12,658 bases of DNA from Melioribacteraceae bacterium (GTDB lineage: Bacteria; Bacteroidota; Ignavibacteria; Ignavibacteriales; Melioribacteraceae), in assembly GCA_027036655.1 (NCBI GenBank), contig JALWEC010000211.1, positions 1 through 12,658 on the forward strand, written 5' to 3'. Shown here piece after piece: positions 6,215 to 12,658 of this stretch; position 1 is the first letter of the stretch, and every line of letters begins with the position of its first letter. The notes under the pieces are model-generated. The model ran no database searches. It was not told where the DNA came from and saw only the letters and a list, made by a program, of their open reading frames with translations. Position numbers and translations under genes: made by a program.

Positions 6215-7938
6215 GCTTCACCTCTGTAAAGGGAAAGATACTTAGCGTATAAGCCGTTTGATTTCAGCAACTCTTCGTGGTTCCCGACTTCGGCGATTCT
6301 TCCTTTATCCACCACGATAATTTTGTCGGCTCTTCTAACGGTGTTCAATCTGTGCGCAATAATTATCACTGTTTTATTTTGCGAAAACCGGTTAATTCTT
6401 TCTTCAATCTCTTCCTCAACTTCCGGGTCAAGGTTGGCGGTCGGTTCATCTAAAATTAATATCGGCGCGTCCTTAAGTATAGCGCGGGCAAGAGCGATAC
6501 GCTGCGCCTCTCCTCCGCTCAGCGAAGCGCCTTCCTCGGCTACCTTTGTTTCGTATCCGTCGGGGAGTGAAATTATGAAATCATGAATTCCAGCGAATTC
6601 AGCGGCGGAAATTATTTCCCGGTCGGAAGCGTTTTCATTGCCGAGCCGTATGTTCTCCTTTATTGACGCGCTAAATAGATAGGGCGATTGAGAAAGGAGC
6701 GCAATATTTTTCATCCATAATTCTCTGCGAATTAATTTAAGATTAACATTATTTACAAAAATTTCTCCTTCGTCCGGTTCAATAAATTTCATCAACAAAT
6801 TCACCAATGTGGTTTTTCCCGCTCCGCTTTTTCCGACAATCGCTATTTTTTCATTTTTAGAAATCGTCAAACTTACTCCGCTTAGCGCAATGCCGTTCTT
6901 GTCGTAACCGAATGAAACATTTTTGTAGCTGATTAACACGCCCTCCGACACATCGGCATTTTCCTCTTTTTGATTTTCCGCGCTTTCGTCCTTATCTAAA
7001 ACCGAGAAGATACTTTTGGACGCCGTTACGCCGTCAATGCCCGCATGAAAACTTGAGCCGAGAACTCGCAGCGGCAAATAAAACTCCGGAGCCAGAAGCA
7101 GAACAAAAAACGCATCGACAAATTCAATTTTGCCGTAAAGAAGACGAAGACCTATTTCAACCGATATTATCGCAATACTTATCGTGGAAAGGAGTTCGAG
7201 TACCAACGCTGAAAGGAAAGCAACTTTTAAAACGCCGAGAGTAGTTTTTCTGAACTCGTCGCTTATTTCGGAGATTTTCTTAATCTGATTTTTGCTTTGC
7301 CCGAAGAGCTTGAGAGTTGTTAATCCCTGAATGACATCAAAAAAATGGGAGCTTAAAAATGTAAGGGTTTTCCACTGCCGCTTGCTTAACGACGATGCTT
7401 TCTCTCCGATAAGAATCATAAAAAATGGAATTACGGGCGCGGTAATTAAAAAGACAGTTCCGGAAATCCAATCCCGAGGGAAAACAAAAAAAAGAATAAT
7501 TACGGGAACCAATACGGATAAAAATACTTGCGGCAAATAGGAACGGAAGTATGCGTCGAGCTTATCAACGCCTTCGGTTATCGTATTGTTTATCTCGCCG
7601 CTTTGTGTATCTCCCGCATAAGCCGGACCAAGTCTGAAAATTTTAGAGATTATTTTACTCCGAACATTGCTTTTGATTTTCTCTGCTGCCTTTGCGCTGA
7701 AATATTTCTGCGAAGCAATCGATATGCTTTTGAATACTGCCGCTGCAAAAAAGAACAAAATCAATGTTTCAACAGTTTCCAATGTCCCTTTTTTCAAAAA
7801 AACGGAATCGATAATCTCGGCAATCAGTCGGCTTTGGAAAATCGTAAAAACCACGACCAGAACTCCGGATAAAATCCCGAGAATGAAATGTTTTTTACAC
7901 CAAGAAATAAATTGTATGAGTCTTTTATCGAAATTCAT
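6211..7938 (-). CDS. cydD: Thiol reductant ABC exporter subunit CydD
   Basis: Partner subunit of CydC, inner membrane, six membrane helices followed by an ATPase; 575 residues, normal for the family. Family-specific sequence includes FFVFPRDWISG (150-160), TAPVIPFFMILIGEKA (166-181), HFFDVIQGLTTLKLFGQS (198-215) and LLAPEFYLPLRVLGSSFHAG (281-300), the last being highly typical of CydD. The ATPase has Walker A GKSGAGKTT (369-377), signature LSGGE (473-477), Walker B ILILDEP with Glu498 and switch His529. Both ATP sites of the heterodimer therefore look intact. The ATG at 7938 has no Shine-Dalgarno sequence, unlike most other genes here, which fits a very short leader from the candidate promoter at 7952-7980. 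It is the first gene of the leftward operon and diverges from the sensor kinase at 8380. Confidence 0.95.
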   Translation of the reverse strand: MNFDKRLIQFISWCKKHFILGILSGVLVVVFTIFQSRLIAEIIDSVFLKKGTLETVETLILFFFAAAVFKSISIASQKYFSAKAAEKIKSNVRSKIISKIFRLGPAYAGDTQSGEINNTITEGVDKLDAYFRSYLPQVFLSVLVPVIILFFVFPRDWISGTVFLITAPVIPFFMILIGEKASSLSKRQWKTLTFLSSHFFDVIQGLTTLKLFGQSKNQIKKISEISDEFRKTTLGVLKVAFLSALVLELLSTISIAIISVEIGLRLLYGKIEFVDAFFVLLLAPEFYLPLRVLGSSFHAGIDGVTASKSIFSVLDKDESAENQKEENADVSEGVLISYKNVSFGYDKNGIALSGVSLTISKNEKIAIVGKSGAGKTTLVNLLMKFIEPDEGEIFVNNVNLKLIRRELWMKNIALLSQSPYLFSASIKENIRLGNENASDREIISAAEFAGIHDFIISLPDGYETKVAEEGASLSGGEAQRIALARAILKDAPILILDEPTANLDPEVEEEIEERINRFSQNKTVIIIAHRLNTVRRADKIIVVDKGRIAEVGNHEELLKSNGLYAKYLSLYRGEA

Positions 7939-7951
7939 TCATAATCTAAAA

Positions 7952-7980
7952 TTTATAGAGATAAAAGATAATAAATCCAA
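7952..7980 (-). promoter_or_regulatory. Candidate promoter for cydDC
   Basis: On the minus strand TTGGAT (7975-7980) precedes TATAAA (7952-7957) by exactly 17 nt; matches to consensus are 3 of 6 and 5 of 6. Transcription would start about 8-12 nt before the ATG, giving a nearly leaderless message, consistent with the missing Shine-Dalgarno sequence of cydD. An overlapping alternative is TTGAGG with TATCTT 16 nt downstream. Confidence 0.35.
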
Positions 7981-7992
7981 TTCACTCCTCAA

Positions 7993-8058
7993 TAACCTAA
8001 CCTGGACAAGCCAGAGCTAAAAACGAAAAAAGTTGAACAAAAAGAATAATCTCTGAAA
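7993..8058 (+). repeat. Dispersed bipartite repeat, copy A
   Basis: This 66-nt segment matches 12449-12511. The first 22 nt (7993-8014) agree at 21 of 22 positions; the shared core is TGGACAAGCCAG. The last 19 nt (8040-8058, AAAAGAATAATCTCTGAAA) are identical. The middle is diverged and differs by 3 nt in length. In this copy CTGG-ACAAG-CCAG forms a small hairpin. Both copies are intergenic and in the same orientation. The two long matches are far beyond chance. I do not recognise the family. Confidence 0.85.
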
Positions 8059-8146
8059 CTCTTATCAACAAGGGACTTTAGAGTATTTGGAAAAATATTT
8101 TGCCACAAATAGCACGAATTTTACTAAGCGCCTAATCACTTTCTTG

Positions 8147-8175
8147 AAAGGCATTCTTACAGAATGTCTTTTTTT
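8147..8175 (+). terminator. Rightward intrinsic terminator without an upstream gene
   Basis: AAAGGCATTC (8147-8156) and GAATGTCTTT (8162-8171) pair over 10 bp with one G-T wobble around a 5-nt loop, and seven T (8169-8175) follow on the plus strand. The GC-containing core is 7 bp. Nothing coding lies upstream on this strand until the divergent cydD start, so it would end either a short untranslated RNA that includes repeat copy A or antisense transcription from cydDC. It could alternatively be a palindromic repeat that only resembles a terminator. Confidence 0.55.
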
Positions 8176-8379
8176 ATTAATACGAATAGTTTGGAAAGAG
8201 TGAAATATAAATTACGCCGAGTTTCAGCTCGAGACGTGAATAGTGACGCAAAGAATATTTTAACATTCACAATCACTTTTTTATTTACTTCTTATTACAT
8301 TTGTTTTTAAGCGATTATGAATTGTTAAAGGTCTCAATTCGGAAATACCCGATTGCGGTTAAATTAAATAGTACCAAGG

Positions 8380-11300
8380 ATGAAGAAAATTAGTAAATAC
8401 TTTTTTGCTTTGTTGTTCTGTTTGCTTTTTGGCAGACAATCCTATTCTCAAAGCGAAAATCAAAGATTTGAGAATATTACTCTCGAAGATGGTCTTTCCC
8501 AGAGCGTCGTTTTGGATATCGTTCAAGATTCCACGGGATTCCTTTGGATTGCAACTCAAGACGGTTTGAACAGATACGGCGGGAAAGAGTTCAAAATATT
8601 TAAGTACATTCCATCCGATTCCACGACGATTCCCGATAATTGGATAAATGCGCTTGCCGTCGGAAACGATACAACGCTCTGGATCGGAACGTTCAGAAAC
8701 GGCTTAAGCAAATTGAACTTAAACTCGTACCGATTCTCAAGAATTAAATTAATGTCAGGCGGAAGAAAAATTTCCTCTCCCGTAACGGCTCTAATACCTT
8801 ACAAAAATTATTTGTTCGTTACAACTTTAGGCTCGGGTTTATTTAGAATCAATTTGAAAACAAATCGTTCCAAACAGTATAGCAACGATGAAGAAAACAC
8901 CAACCCGAATATTCGCAATTATATTCGTTCCGCTCTTTTGTACGGCAATAATTTGTGGCTCGGCACTGGAGACGGATTAATCAAATACAATATTGAGACT
9001 GAAACATTCACGGGAAAATTAACCGGAAAACTTTCCGACAGTTTTATTCTTTCGCTGATGAAAGATTCAAAAGGAAATATCTGGTTCGGTGTCAGGAACG
9101 GTTTCTATATCTATAATCCGGTAAATGAAAAACTGCGCGCTTACACAAATTCCCGCGCCAAAAAAAGCCGCTTAAGCGATAAAACCGTGGTTAATATTTT
9201 CGAAGACAGCTACGGTTACGTTTGGCTGGGTACTTGGAAAGGCGGAGTTAACAAAACAAAATTAAGTCTTACATCCGGCGATTTTGATTACTCGAGAATA
9301 AAATTCGATTCTTTCAAACACTCCGATAAAAAAAGATTTTCAATTCCCGGAAATTATGTGAGAAAAATTTTTGAAGACAAAAGCAAATTGCTTTGGATTG
9401 GTCTTTGGGGAAATTCCTTAGCAAAAACCGACTTAAAGCCGCCGAAATTTAAAACCGTAACAAGCGATGTAAACAATAGAATTCATACAAGCCATAGTTT
9501 TGTAAGAGCTTTTACTATGGACAAAAAAGGGAGATTGTGGGTAGGCACAGCCGGCGGAGGATTGGATATTTTCAACAAAAAGTTGAATAAATTTGACAAC
9601 CATACTTTTGAGAATGAACGTCCCAACTCAATCGGCGCAAACAGAGTTTACTCGCTCGAAACCGATTCCGACGGAAATATTTGGGCGGGGCTTGGAGACG
9701 GTTTTGTCGAATGGGACTCGGGAAGAAATCGTTTCCGTTTTTGGGATGTTCACAAAGATATTCCCGGAGTTGACAAACATATTCTCGTGAACGGAATCGC
9801 CCTTTATAAAAAACACATAATTATTTCTTCGAATGAAGGACTTTTTATTTTTGATAAAACCAAAAGAAAGTTTTCCAAATTAAGGTTTGCCGATTCATTG
9901 CGGAACATAAATTTTAACAAAGAATTTACCTGCATGAAAAAAGGGAATGGAAATAATTTATGGATAGGAACTTACAAATCCTTCCTCTACATGCTTACGC
10001 TTTCCGGCCGGAAAAACAGCGCTCCGGTTGTAACGGCACTTAAAAGTTATTCGGAAAAAATTAACGACAGATTTTCCGGAAGAAAAAGAGTAAACGATAT
10101 TTACGCCGGAAGCGGTAATTTTGTCTGGGTATCTACAAGTCTCGGTTTGGTAAGATTAAATACAAAAACGGATTCTATGAAAGTTTTTACCGAGCGGGAA
10201 GGAATGCCGAACAATATTTGCTACGCCGCGTTGGAAGACGATGCAAATAATATTTGGGTAAGCACAAACCGGGGTTTGGCAAAACTATCCTTCGTAAAAA
10301 ATAAATTTAGGATAAAACGTTTCGACGCATCCGACGGGCTACAGGGAAACGAGTTTAACCAATCAAGCAGTTTCAAAGCGCCCGACGGAACTCTTTATTT
10401 CGGCGGAATCAACGGCTACAGTTATTTTAATCCCGAACAGCTAAAAGAAAATAGTGTCGTTCCCCAAACCGTAATCACGGGAATTAAAATCTTTAACAAA
10501 GAAATTCCCAACCTTTACCAAGTTTTGTCAAAAAAACAACTTACTGTAGATTACTCCGAAAAAATGCTGACCTTCGATTTCGCTTCGCTCGAATTTTCAA
10601 ATCCGGGCAAAAACCGGTTCGCATACAAACTTGAAGGATTCGACAATTCATGGATCAACATCGGAAACAAAAACAGCGCGATTTATACCAATCTTTATCC
10701 CGGCAGATACCGGCTTAAGATAAAAAGCTCGAACAACGACAACATTTGGGGAAAGGAAAACATGGCGCTTGCCATTGTGGTTAATCCCCCGTTCTGGATG
10801 ACTTGGTGGTTTATTCTTCTGATGATTATATTAATCGCTTCCGTAATTCTCGCGGTTTACAATTACAGAGTAAACAGACTTTTGGAAATGGAGCGTTTAA
10901 GGACTAAGATTGCAAGCGACTTGCACGACGAAGTCGGCTCGCTTTTAACGCAAATTTCGATAAGCGCCGATTTGATTAAATATGATTCCGACATCAGTAA
11001 AATTAAAGGACGCGGAGGTTTAATCAGAAATAAAAGCCGTGAAATAATGAGCGCCATGAGTGATGTGATTTGGTCTATCGACGCGCGGAACGATAAGTTG
11101 GAAAACCTTATCGACAGAATGCAAGACTTTGCTTCTTCCTTAATAAGCGATAAGGATATATTGTTAAGTTTTAATAAAAACATTGCCGACTACAACAAAA
11201 TTCTTAAAGTTGATTTCCGGCAGAATGTTTTTCTGATTTTTAAGGAAGCGATAAATAATGCGGTTAAGTATTCCGAGTGCGATAAAATCTTCGTACGGAT

Positions 11301-11484
11301 AACGTATTCTTCAAAAGAGTTTACAATGGAAATATCCGACAACGGAATCGGACTGGACTTAAACGCGCCCGGCAAAGGCAACGGATTAAAAAATATGAAA
11401 ATGAGAGCTGAAAAAATCGGAGCCGAGCTGGAATTAATCAATAAAAAGGGACTGACAATTTTACTGAAATCCGTTAGAATTTAG
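8380..11484 (+). CDS. Two-component sensor histidine kinase with double periplasmic propeller
   Basis: A 1034-residue membrane kinase. Residues 1-24 form a signal peptide (MKKIS, hydrophobic run, SYSQ). Residues about 28-685 hold 14 two-component regulator propeller blades with the pattern LWIGTxxGLxxxN, starting near 54, 99, 145, 191, 233, 280, 337, 385, 433, 480, 526, 581, 624 and 671, consistent with two seven-bladed propellers. A Y_Y_Y domain follows (about 720-801: LTFDFASLEF, YKLEGFDNSW, NLYPGRYRLKIK). One membrane helix spans about 806-827. The cytoplasmic part is a HisKA_3-type domain with phospho-accepting His849 (SDLHDEVGS) and an HATPase domain with an N-box around Asn959 (FKEAINNAVKYS), Asp987 (SDNGIGL) and a GKGNGLKNM glycine lid. 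There is no fused receiver or AraC domain, unlike Bacteroides hybrid systems. Only a poor AAGG precedes the ATG, but the signal peptide fixes the start. The cognate regulator follows 52 bp downstream. The ligand is unknown. Confidence 0.95.
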   Translation: MKKISKYFFALLFCLLFGRQSYSQSENQRFENITLEDGLSQSVVLDIVQDSTGFLWIATQDGLNRYGGKEFKIFKYIPSDSTTIPDNWINALAVGNDTTLWIGTFRNGLSKLNLNSYRFSRIKLMSGGRKISSPVTALIPYKNYLFVTTLGSGLFRINLKTNRSKQYSNDEENTNPNIRNYIRSALLYGNNLWLGTGDGLIKYNIETETFTGKLTGKLSDSFILSLMKDSKGNIWFGVRNGFYIYNPVNEKLRAYTNSRAKKSRLSDKTVVNIFEDSYGYVWLGTWKGGVNKTKLSLTSGDFDYSRIKFDSFKHSDKKRFSIPGNYVRKIFEDKSKLLWIGLWGNSLAKTDLKPPKFKTVTSDVNNRIHTSHSFVRAFTMDKKGRLWVGTAGGGLDIFNKKLNKFDNHTFENERPNSIGANRVYSLETDSDGNIWAGLGDGFVEWDSGRNRFRFWDVHKDIPGVDKHILVNGIALYKKHIIISSNEGLFIFDKTKRKFSKLRFADSLRNINFNKEFTCMKKGNGNNLWIGTYKSFLYMLTLSGRKNSAPVVTALKSYSEKINDRFSGRKRVNDIYAGSGNFVWVSTSLGLVRLNTKTDSMKVFTEREGMPNNICYAALEDDANNIWVSTNRGLAKLSFVKNKFRIKRFDASDGLQGNEFNQSSSFKAPDGTLYFGGINGYSYFNPEQLKENSVVPQTVITGIKIFNKEIPNLYQVLSKKQLTVDYSEKMLTFDFASLEFSNPGKNRFAYKLEGFDNSWINIGNKNSAIYTNLYPGRYRLKIKSSNNDNIWGKENMALAIVVNPPFWMTWWFILLMIILIASVILAVYNYRVNRLLEMERLRTKIASDLHDEVGSLLTQISISADLIKYDSDISKIKGRGGLIRNKSREIMSAMSDVIWSIDARNDKLENLIDRMQDFASSLISDKDILLSFNKNIADYNKILKVDFRQNVFLIFKEAINNAVKYSECDKIFVRITYSSKEFTMEISDNGIGLDLNAPGKGNGLKNMKMRAEKIGAELELINKKGLTILLKSVRI

Positions 11485-11536
11485 ATTCACCTTTTTGTGG
11501 TATTGAATATCTTAAGGAAAAACAATAGGTTAATAT

Positions 11537-12166
11537 ATGATTTCAATTGCGATAGTTGAAGATATTGAAGAAATACGGGAACCGATTTTTGAGTTTCTGC
11601 AAACGCAGGAGGAATTCGTTGTTCTTTTTGCTTCCGGTTCGGTTGAGGAATTTTTCGATACTTTTGATCCCGAACTTCCTCCCGATATTTTGCTGCTGGA
11701 TATAGGGTTGCCCGGAATTTCCGGTCTTGGAGCGATAAAACTGATTAAGGAAAAACTCCCAAAAACAGAAATTATTATGCTTACCGTTTACGACGACGCC
11801 AATAAAATTTTTCAGGCAATCTCTTCCGGCGCAAGCGGATATTTATTGAAAAACACTCCGCTTGAAAAAATTAAGGAGTCCGTAATTGAGGTCGCAAACG
11901 GAGGCGCGCAGATGTCTTCGTCGATAGCAAGAAAAGTTTTTAATTATTTTAACAACAATGTTTCAACCGATTCCGAGTACTCTTTGACAAATAAGGAAAA
12001 AGAAATTGTCGCCCAAATTGTTGACGGATTAAGCTATAAAATGATTGCCGCAAATCTGGGAAACTCAATCGAAACGATAAAAACCCACGCAAAAAATATT
12101 TACAAAAAGCTTCACGTGAACTCAAAAGCGGAAGTTATCGCAAAATCAATGAGAGGCGAAATTTAA
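11537..12166 (+). CDS. NarL/LuxR-type response regulator
   Basis: A 209-residue transcription regulator with an N-terminal receiver and a C-terminal GerE/LuxR helix-turn-helix. Receiver residues are Glu8-Asp9 (IVEDI), phospho-acceptor Asp55 (LLLDIGLPG), Thr83 (IMLTVYDD) and Lys105 (YLLKNTPLE). The DNA-binding domain spans about 148-205: LTNKEKEIVAQIVDGLSYK, then IAANLGNSIETIKTHAKNIY with the recognition helix, then KKLHVNSKAEVI. All features are typical of NarL-family regulators, which pair with HisKA_3 kinases such as the one immediately upstream, so this is the expected cognate partner. The Shine-Dalgarno sequence is weak (AGG about 8 nt before the ATG). Spacing and strand suggest one operon with the kinase. 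Its target genes are not visible; autoregulation or control of the divergent cydDC genes is only a possibility. No terminator with a T-run follows the stop. Confidence 0.95.
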   Translation: MISIAIVEDIEEIREPIFEFLQTQEEFVVLFASGSVEEFFDTFDPELPPDILLLDIGLPGISGLGAIKLIKEKLPKTEIIMLTVYDDANKIFQAISSGASGYLLKNTPLEKIKESVIEVANGGAQMSSSIARKVFNYFNNNVSTDSEYSLTNKEKEIVAQIVDGLSYKMIAANLGNSIETIKTHAKNIYKKLHVNSKAEVIAKSMRGEI

Positions 12167-12195
12167 CTCCAAAATTGTCAACAGGCTGAAAGTTT

Positions 12196-12259
12196 CTAAT
12201 GACCGCCATTAGGAGTAAATACAGCTAACTTATTTAAAAACAATAAGTTGGCTAATGGC
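12196..12259 (+). other. Nested RNA structure with mutually exclusive pairings
   Basis: AGCTAACTTATT (12223-12234) pairs with AATAAGTTGGCT (12242-12253) over up to 12 bp with one G-T wobble and a 7-nt loop. Around it, GCCATTA (12205-12211) can pair with TAATGGC (12253-12259), leaving an 11-nt one-sided bulge. The same CATTAG (12207-12212) can instead pair with CTAATG (12196-12201) in a short 6-bp hairpin. Only one of the two pairings of 12207-12211 can form at a time. It starts 30 nt after the regulator stop. No T-run follows, so it is not an ordinary terminator. Confidence 0.5.
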
Positions 12260-12380
12260 AAAACTTTAATTTAAGGCAAAAAAAACAGATAAGAAAATCT
12301 TACTAGGCAAAAAGTCAAACTTAGTTGAAAATATATTTTTCAAGAACTCTGTCATCTTAAATTTAACTTTTTTAAATAGT

Positions 12381-12397
12381 TGAATCCGAAGGATTCA
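12381..12397. repeat. Palindromic element 1: 7-bp hairpin with GAA loop
   Basis: TGAATCC and GGATTCA pair perfectly around a 3-nt GAA loop. It lies 32 nt before an analogous hairpin with a GTT loop. Stem sequence and compact geometry resemble the REP-like intergenic palindromes common in Bacteroidetes-group genomes; that resemblance is from memory. No T-run follows, so it is not a classical terminator. Confidence 0.6.
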
Positions 12398-12429
12398 TAT
12401 ATCTATAATTGAATGTTAATAATTATATT

Positions 12430-12446
12430 CGACCCCGTTGGGGTCG
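12430..12446. repeat. Palindromic element 2: 7-bp GC-rich hairpin with GTT loop
   Basis: CGACCCC and GGGGTCG pair perfectly around GTT, much more GC-rich than the surrounding DNA. Repeat copy B begins 2 nt after it. With element 1 it forms a pair of opposed short hairpins 32 nt apart, the arrangement typical of REP doublets mobilised by Y1-type (RAYT) transposases; no such gene is in the window. Confidence 0.65.
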
Positions 12447-12448
12447 TA

Positions 12449-12511
12449 TAACCTAACATGGACAAGCCAGAACCAAAAAGGGAGATAGGCTGAAAAGAAT
12501 AATCTCTGAAA
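12449..12511 (+). repeat. Dispersed bipartite repeat, copy B
   Basis: This 63-nt segment is the partner of 7993-8058, with a 21 of 22 match at its left end and an identical 19-nt right end. It abuts the GTT-loop hairpin, whereas copy A has no equivalent hairpin immediately to its left. Here the internal stem is shortened to TGG/CCA by the single substitution. The two copies flank the kinase/regulator pair as direct repeats about 4.46 kb apart. Confidence 0.85.
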
Positions 12512-12658
12512 GGATTTTACTAATGAATGTCGGCGGGGTAAATCCCATCGAAAGGCATTTGGGACAAGTTCGGAGGTTTTTCATTTCGTCAGTACTTAAT
12601 AGCGATATTATTGCAGCGACTTTAAGAATGGCAATATTAGTAAAATTAGATTTTAGCT

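Larger units (their letters stand above)
7939..8379. other. Divergent intergenic region between cydDC and the sensor kinase
   Basis: No coding sequence is convincing in these 441 bp. They hold a candidate cydD promoter, copy A of a dispersed repeat (7993-8058), an orphan rightward terminator (8147-8175) and a weak CGAG/CTCG hairpin (8218-8231) inside an ACG/CGT outer pairing. From 8240 to 8379 the DNA is AT-rich and presumably carries the kinase promoter, but I could not identify one with confidence. TACATTTG at 8296-8303 fits the Bacteroidetes -7 pattern TAnnTTTG without a clear -33 partner. Confidence 0.7.
12167..12658. other. Hairpin-rich non-coding region after the response regulator
   Basis: No recognised gene lies in these 492 bp up to the window edge. 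The segment contains at least five inverted repeats: 12196-12212, 12205-12259, 12325-12343 (TTGAAAA/TTTTCAA, loop TATAT), 12381-12397 and 12430-12446, followed by repeat copy B. The word GGCAAA occurs three times (12257, 12275, 12306). An ORF beginning at ATG 12523 stays open for 45 codons to the edge but resembles no family I know. After copy B, the words ATTTTACTAA (12514), GAATGTC (12525) and GAAAGGCATT (12550) also occur downstream of copy A, in a different order. Confidence 0.75.

Noticed and set aside
4500..7000. Similar DNA words in the two ATPase regions (for example around 4740 and 6465)
   Set aside because: They encode the same Walker B segments in paralogous ABC subunits, so they are conserved coding motifs, not a repeat element.
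7053..8020. Several plus-strand reading frames of 60-120 codons opposite cydD
   Set aside because: They lie antisense to a fully conserved ABC transporter gene and their translations are low-complexity shadows.
8380..11484. Bacteroides-type hybrid two-component system
   Set aside because: The propeller and Y_Y_Y ectodomain match, but there is no receiver or AraC helix-turn-helix at the C-terminus, and a separate regulator gene follows.
12257..12312. Three GGCAAA words as a possible CRISPR or iteron array
   Set aside because: The shared word is only about 6-7 nt, spacing is irregular (18 and 31 nt), and no repeat of CRISPR length is present.
12523..12658. Open reading frame of 45 codons running off the right edge (begins MNVGGVNPIERHLGQV)
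   Set aside because: No ribosome binding site, overlaps repeat-like words shared with the non-coding gap at 8118-8168, and resembles no family I know; not enough to call a partial gene.

Overview
The window most likely comes from the chromosome of a member of the Ignavibacteria (Bacteroidetes/Chlorobi group), close to Ignavibacterium or Melioribacter. The evidence is a PorV/PorQ-family outer-membrane protein, a very long periplasmic-propeller histidine kinase of the type common in that group, and moderately AT-rich intergenic DNA. Most starts carry a recognisable AGGAG-type Shine-Dalgarno sequence. The taxon is inferred from protein style, not from a marker gene.

Layout. Positions 1-7938 are read leftward (minus strand). 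In transcription order they are cydD and cydC (ABC exporter needed for cytochrome bd assembly, overlapping by 4 bp), a Bax-inhibitor-1/YccA membrane protein, pepT (peptidase T) closed by a clear intrinsic terminator, then a second group: a stand-alone CheY-like receiver, an unrecognised outer-membrane protein whose TTG start overlaps the receiver stop, and a PorV/PorQ-family protein cut by the left edge. A 441-bp divergent gap (7939-8379) separates these from a rightward pair: a 1034-aa sensor kinase with 14 visible propeller blades and a NarL/LuxR-type response regulator. The last 492 bp (12167-12658) hold no convincing gene but are full of inverted repeats.

How the genes relate. The kinase and regulator form an evident two-component system: periplasmic double propeller and Y_Y_Y domain, one membrane helix, HisKA_3-type dimerisation domain and ATPase, then a cognate DNA-binding regulator. 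Its target is not shown by the window; the divergent cydDC operon is the nearest candidate. CydDC normally works with cytochrome bd oxidase, but cydAB are absent here.

The least explained part is non-coding. Both gaps flanking the kinase/regulator pair contain copies of a bipartite ~65-nt sequence (7993-8058 and 12449-12511). The first copy is followed by a rightward intrinsic terminator with no gene upstream of it. The second is preceded by two perfect 7-bp GC-containing hairpins with 3-nt loops and by a nested structure with mutually exclusive pairings. These look like members of a dispersed palindromic repeat family or small RNAs, and are the best candidates for something undescribed. I see no CRISPR array, tRNA, rRNA, insertion sequence or defence system.
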